Shown here: in pieces, positions 9,980 through 17,789 of the stretch
Layout of the letters: every line of letters starts with the position of its first letter
Position numbering within the stretch: position 1 is the first letter of the stretch
Made by a program: the position numbers and the translations under genes
Notes under the pieces: generated by a model
Seen by the model: only the letters and a program-made list of their open reading frames with translations
Database searches by the model: none
Told to the model about the DNA's origin: nothing
Assembly (NCBI GenBank): GCA_029224185.1
Contig: CM055206.1
Location: 15,167,547-15,231,546, forward strand
Reading direction: 5' to 3'
DNA from: Karalla daura
Lineage: Eukaryota > Chordata > Actinopteri > Chaetodontiformes > Leiognathidae
DNA: 64,000 bases

Positions 9980-12731
9980 ATGCTGCTGCTGCTGCTGCTG
10001 CTGAGCGGCCTGCAGCGCCGCCTGCTCCTCCGTGTGGAAGCCCTCCACCGCCTTGGACTGCAACAGCTTGTTTTCCCATAGCTGGAGAGAAGAGATGCAG
10101 CCTTTAGGTTGTACGCCGTTGCAATATCGGGTAGACATTTGAAACGAGGGGGCAGGTAGTTTGGTAGGGGGAAAAACCCCGCCTGAAGGCCTAGAGGGAT
10201 GAGGCACAGCTCGTCCCAGTTGCACACAGTTGATATTTCCTCCTACAGCTGTGGTGTAAGGGAACAATAGGGCCGGGGGGGACAGTTACCGTTTTCAGCT
10301 CCAGCAGCACTTGCTCATCCACCCCCTCGTCCAGGAAGAGCTCTCGCACTTCGTTGATCACATCCTCAATCACAGACTTGTATAGTTTAGGCTGGGAGGA
10401 AACGGGCAGAGGAAAAACAAGCGTTACTGCATTTGATTACGAACACCCTCATATTACGAAACCAGGAGAGAAAAATAATAATTGTACAACAATAATCTGT
10501 ATATGTACTGTAAAAGTTTTCAGCACTAATAAATAGAGACCAGAGTCTGAAGTGAAGAGGCAAAACATCTTCAAGAATCAGACATGAACCCAGCTGCCTT
10601 TATTTTTAGGACCAAAACATATAGATACTGTGCATTTTATCCTATTGATACAACTGTCGTTCAAGTTCATATACTATCTACAATTTGTTGCTTCCTTTTT
10701 TCTTCCTCTACACAACCTGGACCTTTCTTTGCTCCTACATACAGAGCAGAGCCACATATATATTTTGGATGAGAGGAAAAACATCCTGAAGAACTGAAGC
10801 CTTCATTTTAGCACAAAATAACATATATCGTACATATTTGAACTTACTGAAAACACTCAACAATTCCTCACAATTTATTGCGACTTCTTTCACATGCATT
10901 TGCAGAATTAGAACTGGGGACAATGACACCTATAGCACCTTAAGACCATTTTAACATACTGCAACTGCTTACCCTCTACATACACTGTCTCACAAATGTT
11001 GCTTCCTCATTAACAATCATTCATTCTCAGCCATTTATTTTTAGTATCTACAAAACCAATACATACAGATCCCATGTCTTTTTACTTAACACATCTGCTA
11101 TCCGTACATACAGTAAACCATCTGCAGTTTCTCACTTTTTTTTAACACATACATACATATAGACCAGAAGTAGACGTGAAGAGACATATCCAATTGCCTA
11201 TGTTTTTTTATTATTATTCTATCTAAACACCAACACAAATTATTTCTTCCTCATGTTTACAACTTCTGTTGGAACATGCATTTCCTGGAAGAAAACCTCC
11301 ACTAGGGGATCGATAGTTTCCACCCATCCATCTAGCTATATTACTACAGATCACATAAGAAAAGAGTCAGCTCTAGCATAAACACAACATTGTATAATAT
11401 GATAACATGCCAGCCTGTGCTAACGCATCAGAGCTAACTACTGCTAACACACTGAGTGGATCCTCCTCGGGATGCCGAGGCCAACATGGCCCACGAACAA
11501 CATCCTATCACCGGGGTGCCTGAAGCCCATTGAATCGCCCTGTCCTCCCTCTCTCTCTCTCTCTCGCTCCCTTTCCCTTCCTCTCTCCGATGTCCGCACA
11601 GCTACAGCAGCTAGACCTCTCTCCTCTCCTCTCCTCCCCCTCGGCCTGTCTGCTCCACTATTTAAAGCTCAGTCTGGTGTTTATATGTAGAGCCGGTGAC
11701 GTAGCGTCGAGTAGCACCTTCCCATCCCGGGCAGTCTATATTAGAGAGCCGCTATGGCTGTATAAAACCAGGCGGAGGGAGGAGGAGGGCCAGACCCGGA
11801 GCAGCCATTTTACGGAGAGGACAGCTACACTCCAGTGGCGAAATATGGAGCATATCCTCATGTTTTCTATTCTTTCTTTTTCATTCGTTATATCGCTATT
11901 TTCTTGGCTCCCATTTAATAAAAGCTACTGTTGTGTTTTAGGAGAGGGGGGAAGAGCTTGGGCAAGTAGTGAGATGGAGGAGGTGATTCTGTCGTAGCTT
12001 GTTGTTGTGGAAATGGTGGACAATGGTCATGACAGAGCATTCCGACGGCTTACACCAGCTAAAATAATAGAGCTTTAATGTTTTTTTTCTAAAGGATCAA
12101 ATCTCGTAATTCATTCGCTGTGGGTTCATTTTTTCCTCTCTTTGGCACTGTGCTTTGCATACGTCTCTTCGAAACTAAGGAAGCCACCACACCATTACGC
12201 TTGAATTCACTGAACTGTCCTCAACGGAAACTAGCAGTTTTAATTTAAAAGAAGTAGCCACAAAATCATCGAGGTCAAGATCAATAAATATATCTACCGA
12301 TACAAACACAAACTGGAGCTTCTCGGATGCCATAAGCCAACTAACCGACCAGGGCTAACTAGTGAAAGATAAGCCACAATCTAACAATAATCGACTTAAA
12401 ACTGCATTTTTATCTCAAAACAATGTCCTTTAGACACCAGTTGTTTTTTGCTTATAACCAACTGATTCTACTCTACCATATGGCTTCATCTCCACCAACA
12501 ACCTAGTTTCGAAAACTGGTTAAAATGGCCGATTGAATGACTTCTAGTCTTCTAGTCATTTTATTTGCTCTAAAGATGGAGTGTTTCTCAAAGCACATTC
12601 GTTTCACTCGTACAGACAAAAGAGCAGCTCTTCAGACAGCTTTTCAGTATCTTTACCCCCGTTTTTTCCCCCACTGACAATCCTGAGAGATTGATCCTTA
12701 CCACTGGGTTAGGGTTAGCCGAGCTCGCCAT
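5934..12731 (-). CDS. gtf2a1: Transcription initiation factor IIA subunit 1 (TFIIA alpha/beta precursor), 10 coding exons
   Basis: Encodes the precursor of the TFIIA alpha and beta chains, which with gamma (GTF2A2) bind TBP-TATA DNA and stabilise the RNA polymerase II preinitiation complex in the nucleus. Exons on the minus strand: 12702-12731, 10290-10391, 9856-10081, 9513-9577, 8512-8587, 8296-8417, 7918-8022, 7036-7335, 6676-6765, 5934-6041. All junctions are GT-AG, and the phases join to 1224 nt (407 residues plus stop). Residues 1-60 form the N-terminal helical-bundle region (SVIEDVINEVRELFLDEGVD). A poly-Q tract spans about 71-92 and Ala/Gln runs about 256-297. A taspase-type site QVDG|AGD lies at 303-309, an acidic run at about 312-342, and the beta-chain core at 343-407 ends IMNLNGRDYVFSKAIGDAEW. 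The start is chosen because MASSANPNPV precedes PKLYKSVIED, as in vertebrate orthologues. The human protein is about 376 residues; the excess is in the Q/A linkers. The promoter is TATA-type (see 12928-13037). Confidence 0.97.
6042..6675 (-). other. gtf2a1: gtf2a1 intron 9
   Basis: A 634-base intron with GTGAGA donor and CCCCAG acceptor. I see no repeat or RNA gene in it; its 6430-6570 half is AT-rich. Confidence 0.7.
6676..6765 (-). CDS. gtf2a1: gtf2a1 coding exon 9
   Basis: 90 bases, phase 0 to 0, encode EPLNSGDDVSDEEDQELFDT then ENVVVCQYDK (residues 343-372), the start of the beta-chain core. The acceptor is CTTTCAG and the donor GTGAGA. Confidence 0.97.
7036..7335 (-). CDS. gtf2a1: gtf2a1 coding exon 8 (Ala/Gln linker, cleavage site, acidic region)
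   Basis: 300 bases, phase 0 to 0 (residues 243-342). It encodes MMHTASIPSQPGQ, an A9 run and an A8 run separated by QVQQVQQAQG, then SQSQAQQQAQPQAQQPPMML. Next come the taspase-type QVDGAGDTSSEEDEDEEEE site and an acidic stretch ending DGGEDGQVEE. The acceptor is CTCCCTCAG and the donor GTGAGG. Confidence 0.95.
7336..7917 (-). other. gtf2a1: gtf2a1 intron 7
   Basis: A 582-base intron with no recognisable internal element. The frame of exon 8 stays open about 13 codons upstream of the acceptor, but the polypyrimidine tract and CAG there support the acceptor as placed. Confidence 0.7.
7918..8022 (-). CDS. gtf2a1: gtf2a1 coding exon 7
   Basis: 105 bases, phase 0 to 0, encode VLAPLQGSLPQQTGVIIQPQ and on to VQGGPQ (residues 208-242). 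The acceptor is TGTGCAG and the donor GTCAGC. The exon is symmetric, so it could be skipped without a frameshift. Confidence 0.95.
8296..8417 (-). CDS. gtf2a1: gtf2a1 coding exon 6
   Basis: 122 bases, phase 1 to 0, encode GQLLQVIRAPNGAQYFIQPQ and on to GGVQAPVIQQ (residues 167-207), a well conserved Q-rich linker segment. The acceptor is CTCCTCAG and the donor GTACGT. Confidence 0.95.
8512..8587 (-). CDS. gtf2a1: gtf2a1 coding exon 5
   Basis: 76 bases, phase 0 to 1, encode SAAASAATQALPIGVTPYSQ then ILTSQ (residues 142-166). This matches the vertebrate PAGVTPVQQILT segment. The acceptor is CCTCTAG and the donor GTAATG. Confidence 0.93.
8588..9512 (-). other. gtf2a1: gtf2a1 intron 4
   Basis: A 925-base intron. 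It holds the compound microsatellite at 9231-9402, which begins about 110 bases past the exon 4 donor. I see nothing else in it. Confidence 0.7.
9231..9402. repeat. Compound GT / GAGT / GA microsatellite
   Basis: (GT)n at 9231-9272, (GAGT)n at 9271-9340 and interrupted (GA)n at 9341-9402, in gtf2a1 intron 4. In the pre-mRNA it reads CU, then CUCA, then CA repeats. Confidence 0.95.
9513..9577 (-). CDS. gtf2a1: gtf2a1 coding exon 4
   Basis: 65 bases, phase 1 to 0, encode ATQQQVIVQDPKIIQHMNAT then GM (residues 120-141), conserved in vertebrate TFIIA alpha/beta. The acceptor is CCTGCAG and the donor GTAAGA. Skipping this exon would shift the frame. Confidence 0.94.
9769..9802. repeat. G34 homopolymer (C34 in gtf2a1 pre-mRNA)
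   Basis: An uninterrupted run of 34 G on the plus strand within the 278-base gtf2a1 intron 3. Such runs can form G-quadruplex (plus strand) or i-motif (minus strand) structures. The exact length is prone to sequencing error. Confidence 0.9.
9856..10081 (-). CDS. gtf2a1: gtf2a1 coding exon 3 (poly-Q linker)
   Basis: 226 bases, phase 0 to 1, encode LWENKLLQSKAVEGFHTEEQ and then a glutamine-rich linker: Q7-H-Q10-P-Q3, followed by VQQ repeats (residues 45-119). The poly-Q is encoded mainly by CAG codons. The acceptor is TCTCCAG and the donor GTTTGT. A C34 run in the RNA sense lies 54 bases past the donor. Confidence 0.95.
10290..10391 (-). CDS. gtf2a1: gtf2a1 coding exon 2
   Basis: 102 bases, phase 0 to 0, encode PKLYKSVIEDVINEVRELFL and on to LLELKT (residues 11-44), the core of the N-terminal helical bundle that pairs with the gamma subunit. 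The acceptor is CCTCCCAG and the donor GTAACT. Confidence 0.97.
10392..12701 (-). other. gtf2a1: gtf2a1 intron 1
   Basis: A 2.3-kb intron. 10540-11300 is AT-rich with loosely repeated blocks (TTTATTTTTAG...ACAAAAC...CATA..GAT near 10595 and 11030; GACCAGA(A)GT...GTGAAGAG near 10538 and 11161). 11460-11830 is C/T-rich and then promoter-like on the plus strand. 11840-12690 is AT-rich with no recognised element. Confidence 0.7.
11690..11831 (+). promoter_or_regulatory. Candidate antisense/internal promoter in gtf2a1 intron 1
   Basis: On the plus strand there is GGTGACGTAGC (CRE-like, about 11694), then TATAAAA at 11761-11767, then a GC-rich stretch. GCAGCCATTTT at 11801-11811 is a YY1-type motif in the position often seen just downstream of a start site. 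No known gene follows. A 50-codon frame from ATG 11845 (MEHILMFSILSFSFVISLFS...) is hydrophobic but unrecognised. Confidence 0.3.
12702..12731 (-). CDS. gtf2a1: gtf2a1 coding exon 1
   Basis: Thirty coding bases give MASSANPNPV, followed by donor GTAAGG, phase 0. The ORF is too short to find on its own. It is supported by the exact match in phase and sequence to the conserved vertebrate start (MANSANTNTV in human, from memory). Confidence 0.93.
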
Positions 12732-12905
12732 TATACGCGTAGTGTAAAAACCACACGGAAATAGGCGAGAAATAGAGCCAAAAATTACGAAAAACGACTT
12801 TAAAACAACTGGGAATGGTATCTTAAAACAGCCGGCATCACGTTTGTAAATAAAACACAGTTTTGACGGTCTTATTTACAATCCCGGGCTGCGACTCCCC
12901 AGCCG
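12732..12905 (-). other. gtf2a1: gtf2a1 5' untranslated leader (predicted)
   Basis: The sequence between the start codon and the start site expected about 25-35 bases downstream of the TATA box. It has no upstream open frame of note. The start site is inferred. Confidence 0.5.
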
Positions 12906-12927
12906 TCCTCCGTCCGTCGTTGTCCTG

Positions 12928-12936
12928 CTTTATATA
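12928..12936 (-). promoter_or_regulatory. gtf2a1: TATA box of gtf2a1
   Basis: The minus strand reads TATATAAAG, a full TATAWAAR match, about 195 bases upstream of the start codon and just downstream of two vertebrate core-promoter motifs. Transcription would start near 12900-12910. Confidence 0.55.
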
Positions 12937-12990
12937 CTGAGCGATGGAGCTGCGAGTGCGCGGGACGTAGGGCAGGGTCAAACCGTACGT

Positions 12991-13037
12991 ATCGCGAGAT
13001 TTCCCCCCGTTCAAGAGAGGCTGCTGGGAAATGAAGT
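12991..13037 (-). promoter_or_regulatory. gtf2a1: Upstream promoter elements: ZNF143/THAP11-type motif and TCGCGA element
   Basis: The minus strand at 13037-13021 reads ACTTCATTTCCCAGCAG, one base off the vertebrate ACTACA..TCCCAGCA motif bound by ZNF143/THAP11. ATCTCGCGAT at 13000-12991 is close to the TCTCGCGAGA promoter motif. Both lie 55-110 bases upstream of the TATA box, as expected for a housekeeping promoter. Confidence 0.5.
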
Positions 13038-15739
13038 TTTACTGCGTTAATCGGAAAATGAATGCACGCAGATCGCATCAGCTTTGTATTAATGCTCGGT
13101 GATCTCGTTTAGTGAATTAGGCCAACTGTAAACATGACGACCCACATACAGAATTAAGCACAGCTCTTCTTGGTATTTGTACATAACAAATAACCCCCGC
13201 CCTCTCCAAACCCGGTTGGAAAAGCAGGGTTTATTGTGAGTTTTATCGTGCCCTGTTATGTCATAAAATGCAGTCCATTAACCCAACTCAACCTTAATTC
13301 ATGAAGCCCACTTAAAGCAACTGAAGCTGACCAAAGTGCTGCGCAGGTACACAGCTATAAAAGAACATATCAGTAAAAGAAAAGAAAATAACAAAATATA
13401 AAATAAAGATTCAAAACTCAAGATTCAACATTCAAAATTCACCATGTAGAAATCTAGAAACCATGTAGAAATGTAGAAATCTCTGGCAGCAAAATCTTAT
13501 TGCAATAGACTTGACTGTGCAAAACAAAGGCAACAAAATTCAAATCTAAAAATATTAGAATGTGCATACATATTTTATTAGAGTTTATACAAGGCCAACG
13601 TAGCTTCTCTTACTAAACACACAGAATGGGAGACCTACCTGAATTAAAAGCCAAAGAGGAGAAAAAATTGAAGGCTTTCCAAGGAAAATTTAGGGAACGT
13701 CACCATGGCCAGCGGGACATCTAACAGTAGTTGGCTGCTGTAGATGTGCAACAGAGTCCATTAAAAGAAAAACGAGCAACAAAATTGCACTGGGAGCCAT
13801 TGTAGGCCTGAACTGGAGTGATACGACTGCACTTATGCTAGGCACTGTGTCAGAGAATGATCAATACTGAAATATAAGAAAATGCAATAATTCAGCCATA
13901 TTGTTGTAAAGATCTCTGGCGCAGATTTAGCGTTTGACCTTTGCTAAATCTTTTGAGTTGATGGAATGAGTCCATTAAAACAGTGTTTAAAGCAAGTGCT
14001 GCATAGTATTAGAGCTCAGGGTATAGACTGAAATCCCACCCATTTATCTTCATTTAGACTAAAGATTGATTCACTGCAGTCTGATGTGTCTCTCTCTCTC
14101 TCTCTCCCCATTGCTGTTCATCAGAATTTCTAGAAAATAGATGAGATGTGTGAGAAATGAAAATGTGGCAGATTTGTGTTACCACAGTAAATGCTGACCT
14201 CAAGGAAAACATCTTTATTTAAAGTTTCATTTAAAGTTTGTAAAGTAACTCTTCAATATTGAATTGAATATTCAATATTGACCTCATATTTCAAGCTAAG
14301 TGGTATAATAGCTCTCCACTTCACCTCTATAGTCTGACCCTGTACAATACATGTGCAAAATTCTGTTGACAAAGATGTTCATTCAAGGTTATTCTTCAGG
14401 ACAACTGTAGACCATTGTGTATTATCCACCAATATTCCATTCACAAATATTCACACATATCTATCATTCTATTATTATACTTTGGTCTATTCTGATCTTG
14501 GTCTTCTCAATGAGCTAATGTAACAAATTGATTAAGTATCCTGAATTTCTTTATTCCATGTACATAAATGAATATTTCTATGATGGCCAACAAACCATGG
14601 AAAATCTAGACATGACGATGAACATTTTTTTCTTTTTGGTTCTACATTGTTCAAACTTGAAAGGAAGCGCCATTGTTACAGTACCTCTCACTGCTGATAA
14701 GAAGTGCAGGAAGTTCATGAGGGACTTATCAGTCTATTTTACCTACACAATTCCCATTTCTTCAATTTAAACCTTCTCACAATTGGATTACTGCACTTTA
14801 TGAGTCTTTTTATTCTCCTACATTCGTCTAACAATTATAGAAACTATGCTGCTGATTGAACTTTGATGTATAACTCACAGTTTGAGTAAATTACTACTAA
14901 TCAGCATAAACATCATAAAAAGCAGTTAAATAGAGACCAGCTACATCACTTAGATGCTTTATATACATTACTATTCCGGCAATGATCACATATCAGTATA
15001 ATATGCAATAATGGCAGTGGGCATTCATCTGTATAATGAGTCTTTCATGCAATGTAGTTTCGCCCTTGGAATACAATGACTGAAATACTGAAATGACAGA
15101 TCTGAATACTTGTTAATCGTCCTAGAGCTGGGGCTGAAAATGACACAACACAGGCGTAGTTCTGAGCAACATTCATGATTCTGATTGGCTTCCATAATGC
15201 AAAAAGTACTCTGAGCCACTGAGAAGCTATATGCAGAGCACAAGGTCTGACTTTCACTCACCTGGGTTGAATAAATCAAACAGAATCCAGGCAAAATGCC
15301 TTAAGATGGATGGGTTTGAGTATATCTCCCTTTTTCAGAGTTTAAATCTAAACGTGTGTGCTGCATCAGTGTTGTTTCCGAGTACTTTTTATGTAGTGAC
15401 AGCTTCTCGCCACAAGAGTGTGATCACACTACACACTAGAGCTGACTCCAGCTTCTCTGCCTCCATGGCACACACACACAAGACATGCACACACATCGTG
15501 CATTCCCCTTGTATAGCGGGCAACTATTTAACACGTAATTCAGTAGAAAGGGAGAGATAAGTGAGTCTAAGGGTGAGCCTATGGCCACGGTTTCTATCAG
15601 TTTTTAATCCAAACTACACCTGTTCTGTCAGCCGGGCGAAGAACCCCCCCCCCCACCCAACAAACAACAACAACAACAAAAAAACAATAAAGCTTTGCAG
15701 TAAATGAAAGCTGACAAGAGAAACGTTACTTCCACTTCT

Positions 15740-15753
15740 GTCTCCATGGAAAC
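15740..15753. promoter_or_regulatory. RFX X-box-like motif
   Basis: GTCTCCATGGAAAC is a good match to the X-box GTNNCC-(AT)-RGNAAC. It lies in the spacer between the genes. Binding is inferred. Confidence 0.45.
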
Positions 15754-16303
15754 TTGCCTCGCTGGTCATTGTGTGGCTATGGATGATATAGACTGTTGGG
15801 GAAGGAGGGAAGGAGGGAGGGAGGGAGAAGGGGGGCATCCAGCTCTTTCTCCCTCTCTCTGTGCATCAATCCACTTAACACCTCTGTGCTCCTCTTCCTC
15901 CAAGATGTCACCACGACCGGTTTTCATTTATTTCACTGAGGGGAAATTAAAAGGCCCGCCTGACACTGATGAGATGATGCTTCTGAATTCACTTTTTTTT
16001 TCTTTCTTTCTTTCTTTCTTTCCCAGAAAGAAGTGGAAATGATTGAGACAGAGAGAGAGAGAGAGAGACTTGTGTCTGGGTGAGAGGGTCTTTCTTTTTT
16101 TCATAAGTGTGAGGTGCGATCAAAACGTACAGCAGCATGTCGCCGCCACCTTTTGCGTCTCACTCTCAGCGTACCGAGTAGCGCGTTGCCCTCTAAAGAT
16201 CTGGAGAATGCACACTTTTTCTAGACCCCCCCCACCCCTCACACACACACCCCAACCCATCCCACCCATCCACCCACCCACCCCTCCTCCTTTCTTTGCT
16301 GTA

Positions 16304-16316
16304 GTTGCATAGCAAC
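16304..16316. promoter_or_regulatory. RFX X-box-like motif
   Basis: GTTGCATAGCAAC is a near-perfect inverted repeat with X-box half-sites, in the spacer upstream of the candidate conserved element at 16516-16760. Confidence 0.4.
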
Positions 16317-16515
16317 AGAGGAGCAGCCAGCAGCTCCAGTTGTGTTGGTGGTGGGAGCGTGCTGCACAAGGGAGGCACTGGCTCCAGATTAAGCCTGTCT
16401 CAGCTTCAATTATGAATGGGCTTCCACTGCCACACGGCTCCAAAATGGCACCACTCAGATTGATAAGGCATCGAGGAACTCTTTGGTACACTTAACTCTT
16501 TTCTTTTTTCTTTTT

Positions 16516-16760
16516 TTTCTCACTCCTCACTCCCTTAAGGGCGAGCCCGAGTCAGACTTTAATCAGAAGTATTGAACTTAAATGATTAGAATGAGTAAAT
16601 GAATAATTAGCCGGCGGAAGAGGCATGGTTATGATAAGACCCTTGTTGATGGGAATATGCGAGGTTAATGATTGGGGTCAGTCTTGAGAGCAAATTAAAG
16701 AGTCTCCAGTCTCACAAAGCGGGCACTCTACCAGGGGAGTGTGGTTTGCATGTTGAAGCG
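16516..16760. promoter_or_regulatory. Candidate conserved non-coding element
   Basis: Complex, non-repetitive sequence with several ATTA/TAAT cores (AATGATTAG, AATAATTAG, TTAATGATTGG) between low-complexity tracts. It resembles homeodomain-rich enhancers near developmental regulators. Judged on composition only; no alignment was made. Confidence 0.25.
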
Positions 16761-16920
16761 GTGAAAGGGAGGAGGGATACCGAGGGGTGATAAGCTCTCT
16801 TTACTATATTTAACTGCAAATTCTGAGAGGGAAAATTGTTAGATTGCTGCTTTTGTTAGCCCACATGAACTGGCTGCCAGTGATGCTGTTATTAAATGTG
16901 TCATAGCAGCTGACGCCGGG

Positions 16921-16966
16921 ATCTCTCTCTCTCTCTCTCTCTCTCTCGCTCTCGCTCTCTCTCTAT
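16921..16966. repeat. TC microsatellite
   Basis: A (TC)n tract with occasional G, just beyond the predicted foxn3 3' end. Confidence 0.85.
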
Positions 16967-17030
16967 CTCCAATTACGCTTGTCAGTCTGTCAGAAGGAAC
17001 AGCCAAACTAATCTTCTGCAACTTGTATTT

Positions 17031-17036
17031 TTTATT
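17031..17036 (-). terminator. foxn3: Candidate poly(A) signal AATAAA for foxn3
   Basis: The minus strand reads GCAATAATAAAAAATACAAG, so the signal is followed by A-rich and then T/G-containing sequence. Another exact AATAAA lies at 17976-17981 and could be used instead. Confidence 0.35.
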
Positions 17037-17775
17037 ATTGCAACCAACTGGAAGACAATACATCACATAAACATCATTGCAGTTTTTCAGAAAATGGAAA
17101 ACAAAATAAAACAACATTTATATATTTTTTGCCACGGTATTGGACAACGTTGATATTTACATGTAGTGATGAAATAGGTCTTGAAATCATTCTTTGGCAA
17201 TATGATTGCACAATAAAGGAGGAGAATTGAAACATTTACTGAAAAAAAACAACACCTGGGTGTACTCTGCATCACATCTCACGGATCAATAACAGTTTTG
17301 CATTTTGACATCTCTAACCTATGGCTTTCCAATATTCAGCTTCAGACAGTCACCGAGAAATAATGGCAGTATTGTAGATAATTTCTGTCAGAGAGAGAAA
17401 ACAAAACAGGAAATGAAAATGCTCATAAAAACATCAACAAATAATAAAAAAAAAACAAAAAAAAAACAAAATGGCAACTTTTCTTTTAAGAGCATTTCGC
17501 TGTATGTTTGGCAGGTTTGAACGAAAAAAGAAAGGAACAACACTTGTGTTAGAGGAGGACGGGGGGGGGGGGGGGGGGGCGAGGGGGGGGCTTTTTTTAG
17601 GCAGTGAAGTTGATTTCCTTCGTTTCAGAACGTCCCACGACTGTCTCATTGTGGCGCGTGGCGCTCTGTGTTTTTTTTTCCTCCCCGTCTCAGGTCTCGC
17701 GGGTCAGGAGTTCATCTCTCCTCCGTGTCACCACCAGAGTGAGTCAGAGGGGGAAAAAAAAAAAAAGAAAGGTGG

Positions 17776-17789
17776 GTTGCTACAGCAAC
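17776..17789. promoter_or_regulatory. RFX X-box-like motif
   Basis: GTTGCTACAGCAAC is a perfect inverted repeat of X-box half-sites, inside the predicted foxn3 3' UTR. The identical 14-mer recurs at 48068-48081 in unrelated flanking sequence. Confidence 0.45.

Larger units (their letters stand above)
13038..16515. other. Spacer between gtf2a1 promoter and foxn3 3' end
   Basis: AT-rich at 13350-15100, with a short (TC)n at 14091-14106. C-runs and GA/CT tracts appear at 15640-16080 and a CCACCCA-rich tract at 16226-16285. X-box-like motifs lie at 15740-15753 and 16304-16316. No frame resembles a conserved protein; the 112- and 123-codon frames at 15.7-16.5 kb are low-complexity artefacts. Confidence 0.6.

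Noticed and set aside
15960..15992. Plus-strand frame PPDTDEMMLLNS resembles the missing foxn3 segment (DPDIDAASAMMLLN).
   Set aside because: It is on the wrong strand, lies downstream of the foxn3 3' end, and continues into a TTTC microsatellite with no splice sites. The similarity is a coincidence over a few residues.
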